Assembly (NCBI GenBank): GCA_003260075.1
Contig: QLIY01000150.1
Location: 64,207 to 128,206 of the forward strand
DNA: 64,000 bases
Source of the DNA: Phallusia mammillata
Taxonomy: Eukaryota; Chordata; Ascidiacea; Phlebobranchia; Ascidiidae
Direction: 5' to 3'
A model generated the notes under the pieces. It saw nothing but the letters and a program-made list of their open reading frames with translations, was not told where the DNA came from and searched no databases. The translations under genes were made by a program, and so were the position numbers. This document shows positions 1 to 31,339 of this stretch, piece after piece. Position 1 is the stretch's first letter. Each line of letters starts with the position of its first letter.

Positions 1-3000
1 GCAGTCTCGAATTACGCTTAACGTTGAAATCCATTGAGTTGTGGTTTCGCTGCACCCACGAAGGCATTTGTCGTGAACGCTGCCCATCCCCAACACGTAA
101 AGCTCTTCGGAGTTTAAACAATAGCAGATAAAGCCTGGATATGCATATGAACAAAACCCTGAACCCTGACTGACCCAACGTAATGCGTCATCCCCCTTGA
201 GCTGTTTATCATGCGGATTTGGGGCAAAGTTCCTTTTTGTGATGTTTTGACGTTTTACAATCCGCAAATATCCATCAGTTTGATTTCTCGCTCGCATATT
301 TTTTCTTCTTCTGAAGTCAAGTGGATCTTCTAAGTCTCGAAGGTTGACTTTGTTAGTCGTGTTCAAACATCTGTACGTCACCAGGATTTTGGTTCGCAAA
401 TTAACCATATCGGAAGGGTTTGCTTTTTACCACAAACTTAGACAACCCCGGTATTGTCCCACCATGACAAACGGCTTTGGAAACATCTGTTTCAAATCAC
501 ATCTTCCGGGCCGTTTCTCGCCCAAAACAGGATACGCAGACGAACCTAAAAGACATTTGTTTGTGGTTCAAAGACATCCATTGGCGCGCTAACGACAAAA
601 CTGTCAAAACGGAATATTTATCATCCAGTTGCGTGAGATCACATCACATACAATCTGTCAATAAAGACAATTCTAAAACCACTAGAAAATCTCATAAGAT
701 TAATATTTGCAATTGTTTCATTTGTCGAAACTTTGCCCAACTCAGCTGAACGCTTCCTGTGGCATTTTCCACCTTGTTGAACACCTTGAAGTCCTCAACT
801 TGTATTTGACCCGAAACAGCCGATGTCACCGCTAAAGCCACGAACGTGATTTGATTCTCGTTGGTTAAAGGCCAGTATTGTCACAGTGTATCCTTGCAAC
901 ACAGTTCGATGTGCAAAATTCCGTGAGAAAGTGAAGCAATATCATCTGACACCCTGAGAAGGCGTTAGAAATGTTTGCAAACAACAGTTCATTGCTGCAG
1001 AAGACGTTAATTGGGCGGTGTAAAAAGAACTAAGGACTGTGCTAATGTAATATCCGTTTGAGCAAGAAAACAATATGCACTCGGCGAAAAACATCAGTCA
1101 ACGCGGTATCATACGCGTTATTGGCCACGTGTCCGACTCTCATTGGAGTTCTTAAGATAGAGTGTCGGAAATGCCACCCGGATTTGATTATGTTTGAACA
1201 GCAACACCATGTGTCACACGTATGTCTGCGCTGTCATGGCGGAGGATCTACAAAACGGAACACCAACGATTGGTGGACAATCTTTTCAACACCGATACCC
1301 CAAATACAATTCAGTCTGCCAATACTTTTTCAAAGTCGGCGACCTACTCAGGACTCACATATATTTTTTTGAAATGACTGTGAATTTTCATTAGGGTGGC
1401 TGGACAAGGCAAAGGTAGTTTCATGCCAGAAAATGTCAAGAAGGAATATACGATCAGCACTACGGCTCTCTTGCCTTTTCTGTGATTCAAAACCGTGGTA
1501 AAGTGCGTTTAAAATCAATGAATCTTGTTAACTTCGTTTAAAATATTTGACCCACTGTATCAGTGAAATTAGTAACAGTTGACTGCACGAAGCTTGTTAG
1601 AAAACCCGCTTCGCACACGGAAAGTCTTGTATATTATATCACATTACTACACTCCGCCGATTTTGCTGGAACTGCAAGGTAACATTCTTCATTCGGTCGA
1701 TTTTATTCCTTTTTCTGTTGCAGTCCGCTGCCTCAACTTGGGCATGTTTATGCGATCGCGGCTTTGCTCGGCGCGTGTGCGTTTGTTTATTATTCGCGGA
1801 AGTAGATTTAACGTCAAAGCCGCGAGCGCCGTGAGCTGTAAATGTCAGATTAAGGCCGGTGTACACGGGAACCTGATGGTTTCGCTCACATTAAGTCCAC
1901 GTCCGAACTAGACGGTTCTTTGTAGAGTCCAAAAAAGATAGTATTTTGTGATATGAGAAACAAATGTGTGTGTGTTGTGTGGTGGAATCAAATGTGAATC
2001 GGTTGGTTTTCTATGATATATCACTTTCGTTTTGGTCTTTTTTGCAGCGGTTAGTGCGCATTCGAATCTTTTTCTCCAATGCTATTGACATTTTGCAGTT
2101 TGCCACACAACGTCACAAGCCACAAAAACAACATGACCGGTGTGCCGGATATACGAAAATTACGTAAGCCTTGTTCTTTGAAGCGACAAAAACGGGTTAT
2201 TTTTAGCCGCATCCGTCAGAACGAAGACAGCGGCATGTTTTGTTCCCGCGTCAATGCCGCAAGTGTGACTTTTAGGGCCTTGTCTTTGGCACACAAAAAT
2301 CCACCTAATGATTCTTCTGATTTGAAGATATTGCTAATTGAAATTCGAATTCAACTTTAAACGCTCTTTCTATTCAAGGGTTTAGTAACAGTCGTTGAGA
2401 TTTCAAATAGTCCTTAAAATGAACAGACATCACATAAAGGCTTTTGAAAAAAATAATGCATTGTACAGGTGCTGCTATTGTCATGCGAGTTTTGTTCATT
2501 TGAATTAAGCAACGTATGCCTCTGAACGATTTTCCGTTAATTGTGAGCTGATTTTCAGTGCGGTCCAATCAACTGATTTTAGTTAATTCCCAGGACAGTA
2601 TTAAACCGTTTGACGTCAGTAATAATGATTGACATTGGGTGGCCGTTGGTAAATTGACAACTAATCGCCACATTTGGGGCTGTTTTCCTGATAACACCGG
2701 TGTAATCATATTCGCAACTTGTAACCAATTTAGTAAAGCACAACACAATGTAGTGTAATTCGCATGTAATTATTTTGTCATTAACGCGTTTCCAGTTTGC
2801 ATTGATAGGAAACAGATAAGCTGTGTTTACTTTTAAAACGTTTCAGGTTCAAAATAAACGCGTGTCAGTCGCAATTTGACAGCCGTACCTTCACAACAAT
2901 GTACACGTATCGTATGTTAAAGGGTAAACGCACTTGGTGAATTATAGGAAAGCCCCTGTAATTTTCATCTCCGGTTTCTCAGGTGTCACCTTTAAGCCAA

Positions 3001-3219
3001 GCTGCAATAGTAAAATTCCGCAATTCAAGTGATTTGGAATGTGCCGAACTCGGAATTGCAAACCGTTTTCCGACTCCACCTGCTTTGCCAAAATTCATTG
3101 AAACATCAGCAGCAGTTGACACAATATCGACCATTGTTTGTTTTGCTTTGCTTCTTTATTACCCGGGAAATCCGCACATGAAATTGTGACGGTTAAGGAA
3201 ACGAACGTAACCCGTGACG
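1..3219. other. Upstream region without a recognisable gene
   Basis: Short open frames on both strands (all under about 110 codons) show no recognisable domain and no chain of phase-matched splice sites. The base composition looks more GC-rich than the region after about 11.4 kb. It is probably intergenic, or a long 5' intron of the semaphorin gene. I see no tRNA or rRNA gene and no clear transposon ends. Confidence 0.5.
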
Positions 3220-3358
3220 TTACAGCTACGCTCGAGTGATCCCAGTGAACACCTGGCCATCTTGACAGTGCGTAAGGTTTAGTAAACACGCCGTCAAATT
3301 CCCCCCCCCCTTACAGCTACGCTCGAGTGATCCCAGTGAACACCTGGCCATCTTGACA
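3220..3358. repeat. Direct repeat around a 10-C junction (C-run 3301-3310)
   Basis: Bases 3220-3267 and 3311-3358 are the same 48-base segment. The first copy then continues for about 33 bases before the C-run, and the second starts directly after it. This is the first of the homopolymer-spaced duplications in this window. It probably joins two unmerged contigs or alleles. Confidence 0.8.
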
Positions 3359-6300
3359 AATGTATGTATCAATAGCTTGAATTATGAGAGGACATTTTTG
3401 CGGTTTGACCCCACATAAAAGTTTGCTTCACAAGTGGTATTAGTATTGCATTGAGTCTTGGCTAAAAGGTCCTCTTATGGCGGGTGTGAGGGATTTTGTG
3501 ATTGCAGGGTTTAAATCGGAAATGTCAAATCAAGTTGGACTGAGATACAGCTGGTTTAAACAATGTTTGTGGGGCGTTTGGATTCCAACTGCACCCAAGC
3601 ACAGCTACATACTTCCTAACCCCGGATCCGCGGTTTCAAACAGCTTCGTGAATTGCGACCAACTTAGAATATTCACTACTTTTTTCAATTTGATGTTTTT
3701 TCAACATTTCAACTTAAAACGCGTTTCAGTTGTTGTGTGGCAAAATAGTCCGGGACCAGGTTGAGAAACACTGTGAAAGATTGACACTGGATTTTGTTCC
3801 CAAAGGGCGTTCTTGATTTAGAGCAGTTGAGGTTTTCTATTTATGGCGTAAAAACCTACCTTGCCAAGCGGCGTTCAACTTATCCCTAGAAAGCTGCCAA
3901 TCAAACGATTAAAAAACGCTCATCGGCGCTCGTAGACGCAACAGACGAAAGAAAAACAACTCTAAAGAGTATATACTCCTCCGCTGCACCTCCTTCTCAC
4001 AACTCCGCACGCTGCAACTACTCCTCTGCAACAACACAAACTTCAAACACTTGAAGCAATTGAAAAGCCAAAGTAAACGCAGTGAACGCTTGAGTGGCTT
4101 CGCGGGAGCTTTGAAGTTTTTACTCGTAACGGTTCCATGACTGCTGAGGCAACTGCAAAGTGATTATCGCCGGTTCTACCCCAACGCCACCACGTATCTC
4201 AGCCCTCAGGTGGATCATGGGCTGTTTGCTGGCGGATTTGCCTTGCACCCCAGCGGGATAACATCGAATAGGAAAAGGCCTGCACGACAGTACAGCTTTC
4301 GGTGCTGAGTGAAGTGGAATTGATACTTATATGCGGTTGGGCTCTTGCGGTTTGCTCCCACTATCTAGTGTCAGTGTTGGAAAAAGCCCAATTTAAATCC
4401 ACTGGGGACATTGAAGAACGTGACGGTATTCAGCAGCTCCAAAGTGGTACACTTGCTTCATAAGACCCTTTGCTTTTATGTCACCCGACCCCGAAGAAGA
4501 CGATAAGATACAGTTAGCGAAACGCCGTCCCTTAACAGTAAAGCTGAGATTCAACGCTATTGGCTGGAACACTAGCTCGGTGTTTTTATGCGGGAAGTAG
4601 TTACCGGATTAACTTGTAACGGCTCTGCTGGGGCCGTCAGGTTTGCCCTGGAGATTCACGTTCAATGCGTTGTCTTGTTCAGCTTCCAATCGATTTTCGA
4701 TAGCCCGCTGAAGCTTCGGGAAGCAATCTTTGCCAAATCGATTTCCTAACATTGAACCAGGATGTTTAATTTGCATTTAATGTACTCAGCAGGTCGTTGA
4801 GAAACCTCCACAGACAAACTCGTGGTAAAGAGTAAATTGACTTTTTGGGGTAATTCCAACGTTTAAAAGGTAATGGCTAGGTCAATCAGGGGAATTTCTT
4901 TTGGGACTTTTACCTAAACTGTGCACTTTTTTACCCTAAACTTGGTGGACAGTCGAGGTGTTTAAGACAAATCGGTAATAAAGACCAAGTTACAATTTGC
5001 GGAACAACCTACAACACCTTATGTCTTTTAACTGGCATAGTATCTACACTATGTTGAATTAGAAGCGTCTAAGAACGGCAAACTTTTTCAGCCTTAAAAT
5101 TTCCCCCCGAAACGATGATAGAGGGACATTCGCACGTCAATTACTTGCTCTTCCAAGCTCAGTGCTAAAGATTTGCCGCAACAACTGGGCGACTGCGTTA
5201 CAATCTGCGGTTCGCCAAACAGTTTAGCTCGACCGCATCAAAGCAAGCCGTCTTCATGGTTGCTTAACTTGTTTATCGGTGGGCGCGGTCGCTTTGTGTC
5301 AATATGTTTAGTGCTCTAGTTATGTGCCATCATCGCGACATCTCGAGACGACCATCCGAATGTTATAACTGACCTGTCCAGCCTGTGTCTAAGTAGCGGC
5401 CGTGGTTAAACTGGCTTTATCAGTACAGTGGGGTCACCTACAGTTCACGTTAGGTTTGAATTGTTGTTTTGTATTTTTTGAGGATGTCTACTCAAAACAG
5501 TTTTGAATGATGAACTCCAGGCTATAGGAATGTCGGTTAAACCGTTTCATTATCTGGAAATTTGTTTTGCGCGGGGTGCAGATTAACATTTTTTCAACAC
5601 TCTTTCATGGATCTTAACCTTTTTAACCCGCTGCTGCCTGCAATTAATCCCTTACATTCAACACTGCCTTTGAATGTCAGTTATTCGTTGTTGTTTACAG
5701 TCCAACAACCAGAAAACTATTCAGCGACGAAAACATGCCGTCTCTTGTCCGTCAACGCAAGGATTGTTCACAGTATAATTCTCCAAAATTAATCGGTTAC
5801 TAATCCCTAGCACGCCTCGTTCTTGGGTCTGCGCAGCGTCCATTGTTCGCCATTTGTTTGGAGTCGCACCCACATGTACCCACCCAAAAGCCAGGAGAAA
5901 CAAGTTCTTATCTCAGGCCTTTGCCCGTTGAAACACCATTGACGATTGCCAGGAAGTTTCAACAATTTGTTGTGCTGATTTAAAGGGAGAATGTGGCGTT
6001 ATACAGCGAGTGTAAGATTGTGCTGTCAAAGCTGACAACAAAACACTTATGTGAAGCGGATTCCAGAAATATTTTCCATGTGTCGCATACGGGTAGAAAA
6101 CACGGCGTCTTGGCGTCACACTAAGTTGTTTATGAGGAAGTGCAATGGATTAGCGTGCCCGAAAACAAAGTATAAAGCCTGCCACAACGCTTACGGCTCC
6201 CATGCGGTTGCAAACAGCTTCGCGATCTTGTCGTGGAATGTGGGAGGTCGTCACCTCATTTCCCAGGAAACAGTTCAAACTGGAGCATGCGGTCGATCAA

Positions 6301-9300
6301 CAAACGCGCTTATCGTATTCTATGGCCATTACCTGCGTGGCGCTTACCTTAAGGCGCCGGTGCTTTAATCTAATCCTGTCCTAGTAAGGTGTGAATGCGT
6401 GTGTCCCGGCTTCCGTAAGTAAGTCTGCTCGGAATTTGCAAGCTAATGTTCGTTACGGAGCTTCAAAGCGATGCCACACACGTGAAAAGCTTTCCTGCTC
6501 TTTACCAAAACACATCTTGGACCGCAATTCGCTCCAACACCGCACAAAATCCGATGTTTGCCGCGAGTTTAATCGCAAAGGTCGGTGTGTGTGCAAGCAA
6601 GCTCGAATCGTTCAAGACGCGCGAACACGCCCTTATACGGTTGCCGTTTCGCTTACTTGCAACCGACGTCCGTACCGAGTCTGTGAAAGACGAGGTAGCA
6701 CCACTGGTTCTGCCAAAGCTCGATTTGTTTACCGCTCAGCCTCGACGCAAGCTTTTCAAGGTAAACGTCTTCCATGCCCCGAAGACCCGTTTTTTGCATG
6801 CAAATTCCCGCTACTGTGCTGTTTGCCAGTCAGGGAAACCCTATAAAGGCCATATGGTTGATTTGGATGTGGGTAAAACTTTACCCCCTAGCCAACATTC
6901 TCAGCGCTTAACCCAAATCACTGCACACGTGACGCAGCGATCGGATTATGACATCACAGAGGCATTTAGCCGCCGCGTTCCGGTTCGGCGAGCGAGCTTT
7001 GATCCCGTTCGCAGGCCGGAACAGCCGATTGCGAGCCTGTTTTTACTGTCCGCCCGTTCCCCTTCGGCGCTACAAAAATCCGCAGGCAGGACCCGCTGAA
7101 AGACGCGCAAATACTTGGACGGGTTCAAACGCCCTTTGCCGGGTGCAACAGCCGACCTAAAATCGAATCACTTTGCTGCAACAATTTATTCAGTCTTCTA
7201 CTTCCAGCGTAGGATTTTTCTATGGGATAGTCAGAAACAAAGTGCCAAAAAGACACACAATGCATTATGGCGGATAGAGTTTTTGGCTGCACTTGGGTTA
7301 TTCTCAGTAGTAGGTGAAGAAAGTAAACATCCATTACTTAAAATTACCCCCATCTTGGTATAGCGAACGGCAAACCAGTCAGGCTGAATGCGGACCAGTC
7401 ACGTCATCATAGCACACTTTCTTTATCACGAATCTATTTATAGAAGGTTTACTTTTCCCGCTCGCCTGAGCACGGAACCAAAACAAAATCGGGGTCGCTG
7501 AAAATGGGGGCCCGCTTTGACCGCACAAAGCCATTCACTTTCCCGCAATGGAACGGTGCAAATTCCGACGGAAGATAACCGGCACGGTTGCCACGACAAC
7601 ACATGACAACAATCCTTTTGATGACTTTGAATGCGACTAAACATTGTCAGTTTTTAACATTGGCTTTGTCCATGTTTTTTTCAGTTGACCTCAAAACTAA
7701 ACTTTAAAAGTTAGCATGCCAGCATTTACTCTACAGTGTTTCCCATTGATATATTTCATCCAGGCAATTAGTGTTTCATACAGAATTTCAGTTGTAATTC
7801 AGTTTCATGAAAATATGGAGCTTTGTTGAAAATCGCGCTTTCAAAATGTACAACGCCGCCAGTGGTTATAATAAGCTTATTTCGAGGCTTAGAAGATCGG
7901 AATTATGTGGGACAACTTTACTTAAAGCCGTTGTTTCCGATTGACAAGGCTTACATGTCTTCTCACCGTAAACCGACCCTGACTAGCAATCCCACAGTTC
8001 CAAGAGATTGATCAACTCTCGTGCAAACAAAGTGTTAACACATCCACCACCCTGGTGAGAAGAATCAGAAAATTCCGTTCAGCACCCGCTTGCAGGTATT
8101 GGGTTCGCTATGGGGGCGTTGGATTCGATTTCTAATCACAGTGCTTGAAGATTACAAAGCCGGCTAAGCAGCGTTTCAATCACCCCGTGTTTGTCCACTT
8201 GTGTAACCTTAACATACCCCAGCAGGGCCCCAGCGTTATTTATAGATTCGACCCCTACTTGGTTGTTTGACCTTATAAGGCGATTAATCTTCGGTGTGGG
8301 AATTCCTTACTTGTACCGTAGTTGCTTCTGCTTTTTTTCTGTTTGTGGTGTTCTTGAAACATTGCGTGTCGTTCAGCACAATGTTTTTTGTCTGATGGTT
8401 GTAAAACGGGGTTTAAAATTTGAAGGAATTACAAACGATTGCACACCCCGGCATAGAAGAAAATGCTTCATGCTAAGATGCCTTTCCCATGACTGGCATA
8501 TTTCAAGCGCAAAAGTCATAAGTTCGTAGGAAAACTTACACAGCAACCGCATTGCGTATGCATGACGTTACATCTTTAGTTACAAACGTTTGACCTCAAC
8601 CTTGCCTGTGATTATGTTTCAGTTTTCCCTTAGCGCAAATGCTTCTAATTGCCCCCGGTAACTTGTAAACAAACAATCAGCCCCACCCACCCTGGGGTCT
8701 CAAAACTCTCAACCTTATTAAGGGGATTTGCTCTCAGGTCGACATCGGAGATCCGGGTTAAGTCGTCGACTGTGGGACAAGCCCGACCCCCTGGGTATGG
8801 GAATAATTGCCTGCGTGTCAACATCAAAAAACCTCTAGCCCAGCCCTGATATTTAATACCGCAGTAGTGCTGCCGGGACCTGCAAGTAGCCTACATCAAT
8901 GGAGTCATTGTTTTCCTCAGCTCAAGGCCTTAAACATGTGCTTATTGATGCGCCGCGGTGCTAGTGGCAACTCCTGCGCTAAGCCGTGTGTATATTTTCA
9001 CTTCCCCAGCGTAGCCCAGCCTACCTTAGGCGTGTTGGCTATTTCCACCCGGTCGACCGCTTTGTGGTCACGATTCCGTTCATTTATAGACTCGTGATTA
9101 CATGTATCGCGATTTCAACCTGAACTTTGTTCTTGGAAGCAACGGTGTGGCCCCAACGAGGAGCTGTTACACCTTAGTTTTCTGCTACCGCGGTCGCTTA
9201 TGTTTTACCGAATAATTTGATACAATCAAGCGTTTTGGCAAAAGCCACTCCCAGCATCCTGGTTTTAGCGACGGTAAAAGAGGCGTGTTGGAATGATATA

Positions 9301-11708
9301 GATCTCTAAGCACATATTTAGCCGCATTTAAGTCCTAAAGATGGAATACATCCAGTTTGTTAAGCTATACTTCAAAGGTATATTAGTTTGGTTCATCACG
9401 AAAAGCATTACATTCTTTTGCAAATTGACTAAAAACAAATCGGCTTAGTACAGCGGAACCTTATATGTGGTTCACAAAAAGGCAAGTCAGACTTACGTCT
9501 CAAGCATTTTGCGTGGTGGGAAACGTTGATATCCTTCTGCGGCTCTTCTGTAAGTGCCTGTATCGTATCATGTGGCCGACCATGCAAATGATATCCCACC
9601 GCATGCATAAGAAGTTGTGGTCGATCTCTTAACACTTCCAAGTGCTTCCGACCTTAGGACAAGTCCGCGCTGCCTTTCTGGTCTTCTGTAATTTCACGCC
9701 CGACAAGTGCCTTTAAAAATAGCCGTGCTAATGCGAGTCCTAAAGTGGGACGATAACAATACGCGCACCTTTGCTATAGCCGGAAATAAGTTTATCAGTC
9801 TCCGGTATTTTGAAATGTAGACTGATCCGTCAGTTGATGCTTGAAAGGCAAAGGTGAATATTTAGACTGATTCATAACAAATATTCAACTGATCCAAAGC
9901 AAGAATCATTCTTTTTTACATTCTATTGTCTACGGGAGATTTCTTACATAACCAAAGCGTTTTAACAGGCAAAGGTGGTTACAAACGCTTGAATGTTTTT
10001 GTTTTTTAAAAGGTGGTTTACTTGACTTTTCACGTTTTGAACTTAATTTTCAATAAAGCATTGAGTTTTTATTGAAAACAGTCTTGAAGTTTCCGTCACT
10101 GTCAGTGCGCACTTGTTTATTATTATTGTAAAAGACCAGGGTGGTCTGTTGATGCAGTGAGTCACTCTAGCGAAAACTGCACACCGGTTTAAAGCGGTGA
10201 ACCTTCAATCACAAGGCAGGTTGAGCATTTATTTACAAACCCTTGCGCTCCACTTCCGCGCTTGAAAGGGACCGTGGACTTTCTAAAGGGCCATTTTAAG
10301 CCCGATTTGGCGCTTAAACATTTAAACAGCAAGCAATCACGTTGACAAGATGGCCGCATAAAGGCTCCCAGTCGGCAGTGTCGCTATTTCTAGAATGCCC
10401 CCTGACAAGCGTCCATTGTCCCGGGGTAACAATGCCCCCCGCTGTTACCCGCGACGTTGTTTACATTTGAAATCCAAAGCAACAAACTTGGCTGGACGGC
10501 GCGCGTATCAAAACACACAACACGTTCCCGTTCACAACGGTTGGCGACACCGACCCAGGCAAGCACCGTCAATCGGTGTGCGGATTCAAATTCCCGTAAG
10601 GTGGTCTTGTAAGAGCCACATCCGGACTTTTTCTATTGACACCACATGGCAAAGTTAACACAACAAGCTGTTGGCCATTGTTGACCAGTATTTGCCGCTA
10701 AACACCATTTAAACCCAAGGTCCACATACTCTTGGTCCGCCGAGTTAAGGTCGTGCGCCGCTTTGAATGGACCCGGTGCCACTGACGTCATGCTTACGTC
10801 ACACTGAGCGCACGAGTGTATGGGAACGACAGGCAGGCGACGGTTTCGCGAGGGTACTGCTTTATGCCCGCACGCGATTTTGTTACATCCCACGCCTTTG
10901 AATTCCTATAAGGGTGGGTCATCGTACCCAATTGAAATACCTTACCTTGAAAATTTGTGCCCTGTAAAAACAAATCTTTTTTAACGATTGTAAAACACAG
11001 TCGATACAACTTATGGCAGGGCGCTGTCTCTTCTCGTCGTCCCACGGAAATAATCACTCATCAGTTCTTCGCGGTCAGTTTGTTGCGAAAGAAGCCGATC
11101 GGGCCATAGACATTCCGTGCGAAAGTTAACCGATCCGATAGCACCAAATGTCACATTCTCGCTCAGTGCTGTCATAACGCGAACGACATTCAGACGCAAC
11201 AAAAATCACTATTCATTTCAAAGGTCGGACTTTTCGGGCGCCTGGCACCGCCCAATTTCATCGCCAAGGCTTGGAACGTCGTCCCTGCCCTTTTCATGAA
11301 TACATCACTAATTACCCCCAAAGTGATGTTTCTTTTGCTGCCCCAAAACCGCCTTAATGACCTTCTTGTGCTTTTTTAAGCATCTTTTATTGTTGGTTCC
11401 GCCTTGGGTGCCATTTTACCCAAAGAGCAAAATAACACTTAATTTCCTTCTTTGAATAGACAAGAAGTTTTCGACAGTGCTGGTTCATCAGTTTAATAAC
11501 CCAGCTATTTTAGGTCTCTTTTGTTGTCGGTTACTTCTTATATCTTCTCTATTTTTGGACATTGTACTCGAATGGCAAATCAAAAAAAACTTATTCAAAT
11601 AGAAAATTATTTTTTCATAGGTTATAATATTTTTTAAGCACATATGAAATAAGCACAAAGTTTGCGTTTCTGATGCAAAAATTTAAAACATCTTCTCTTA
11701 TTTTGCAG
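3359..11708. other. Gene-free upstream region, possible promoter/5' end of the semaphorin gene
   Basis: No exon with semaphorin similarity was found, although the signal peptide and first part of the sema domain must be encoded upstream of 11,709. A TATA-like stretch lies near 3968-3976, followed by a CT-rich segment that could be a transcription start, but nothing else supports it. The longest open frame (6446-7099, + strand, 217 codons) overlaps another open frame (6391-6846) and has no recognisable domain. The region becomes visibly AT-rich from about 11.35 kb. Confidence 0.4.
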
Positions 11709-29473
<17,765 letters not shown>

Positions 29474-31339
29474 GCAACAAAACATAAAGTCCGCGTCTTA
29501 AGCCCAAATGCATTGAATGTTTCCTGGATGTATTTGCATGCTTTCCAGTGAAAACAGGCTCAAGAGCAGGTCAGCACAATCATGGGTGAAATTTGGAAAG
29601 GCAACATTTGTCAAGACCTACATGTGCAACGCTGCAACGACAAAGCAGAAACTGATTACTTGGTTGTGCACAGCTGATTCTTGTGCTGAAAAATGAATTG
29701 ACTATTAAACTTGAAGCTTAGAACTTAGATAAAGCCAATACACTACACATGTTTATAGAACATTCCTAAACCTTCAGCACTTGTTAAGTCACCTTAGAAT
29801 AATTACTTACGCCTCTGAAAGCCATCTAGGTACATTAATCTCTCTGTGATCATTGTTTAAGCCTATTAGCTTGTTGCTTCTTGCAGTTTTATTTAAAACG
29901 CGCATGTTTTGTGCTTCTTTATTAGGACTTTGTTGATGTTACCCGAAATAAGTTGAATTTTAAACCTATTTTTGAATCTTTTTTGTGATATTTAACAATG
30001 TGACAACGACAAAAACTCAACGTAAAATATAAAATTTAGAGACAGTTGTTTTTTTTACTGGCGGTAAATCCTTTCGGACAAAACTTAAAAAAAAAACATT
30101 CAATCTCAATTTACGATGACCAACAGTGCAAAGTTACGCTTTTCTATTACAACACACCTATTATCTCTTAATCAGCTGTGAATTAAGCTGGCTACCGTTG
30201 TGGGGGGGGGGCAATCTCAATTTACGATGATCAACAGTGCAAAGTTACGCTTTTCTATTACAATACACCTATTATCTCTTAATCAGCTGTGAATTAAGCT
30301 GGCTACCGTTGTACAAACCACTGTCTATTAGTCGTAAGGTAAACTTGTATCCCCGATCAAGATGTAGTAAGCCTCGTATTTATTTACCTATTCTCAATGT
30401 ACGGTGCTTGCGTTTCTATGCTAACGGATTTTTATTAGCTTGTTGTTTTGTTTTAATTGCTTGTAGCGCATGCAGTTGCTCCTCGAGTTATTCTTAAGGG
30501 GGGGGGGTGTATTGCTTTTTATTTAAGCACGTTCTTTTTAAGTTCTTTTACTTTGTTGGTTCTTTTACTAGTATCTCGAATGTTAGGATATTTGAGATAG
30601 CGGGGTCTTTCCAATGCTAAATTCATTTTGTTTTGTCTTCAATTTTATTTATGATATCTATGTAGCACATACTGCCAACGAATATGGGTGCTGGTGCGGC
30701 GTTGTTGATTTGTGTTATATTTTGCTGTACAATCGCTGACAAATGCTTCGTTCGGTTAAAGTTCGACGTGCACTAATATATCGTAACCCCCGAAGTTGCC
30801 TTTAAGTCATTTGAGTTAGTTGTTAGTAAGGAAAATCATCCAGAGAGCATTAAGGAGGAGTTAGCAATAGGGTTGAACAGAAAGCACGCTCAAATCACAG
30901 GCATAGCGTTTCAATCTTGATTGTTTTTGGTTGGTGAAATAAGGTTGTTGTTTTATTAACAATCTTGGGGTTTTCGTAGTTTGGCGCATAATTTAAAAAT
31001 GAAAATAATCCTTATGAAAAAAAGATTCCTATCCCATATAGGTTTTTTAATTAATTATTGACTTGTGTTGTCCTATTAATACTTTATTTCCGTAATAAAA
31101 TAGTAGTTGATTTTTACCATGTTTCAAAACTTGCAAAAAAATTAAAAAAAAACTCCCCGAGCAAGATAAAAAAAATAGTGCCGGATACCATACAATCCGC
31201 AGGGCGGCCTCATTTTGCGTCATGGTAACTGATCAGCTGGTTAAGCGCAGTGGTTTACTACGAATTTGCTTGCGGCATTGTTGACAGAATTCCAACGATT
31301 TTCCAATGTTAAAATGTAGTTAGCTTGAGTCACAACGTT
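29474..31339. other. 3' UTR and intergenic spacer between the two genes
   Basis: No coding sequence. It contains a duplicated segment around a G junction (30098-30312), another 10-G run at 30498-30507 without an obvious flanking repeat, and A/T-rich stretches. AATAAA at 31094-31099 is a candidate polyadenylation signal. The dynein-like gene's start codon follows at 31340, so its promoter must lie here; I see no clear TATA box. Confidence 0.5.
30098..30312. repeat. Direct repeat around a G junction (30203-30211)
   Basis: About 100 bases beginning CAATCTCAATTTACGATGA occur on both sides of the G-run with two or three substitutions (GACCAACAG/GATCAACAG, ACACACC/ATACACC). Intergenic. Confidence 0.88.

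Noticed and set aside
3960-4010. TATA-like box and CT-rich initiator as the semaphorin promoter
   Set aside because: No first coding exon could be linked to it; a single TATA-like string in 11 kb is expected by chance.
6391-7099. Two overlapping open frames of 151 and 217 codons
   Set aside because: They overlap in different frames and neither shows a domain, signal peptide or phase-matched exon partner. Could be revisited with transcript data.
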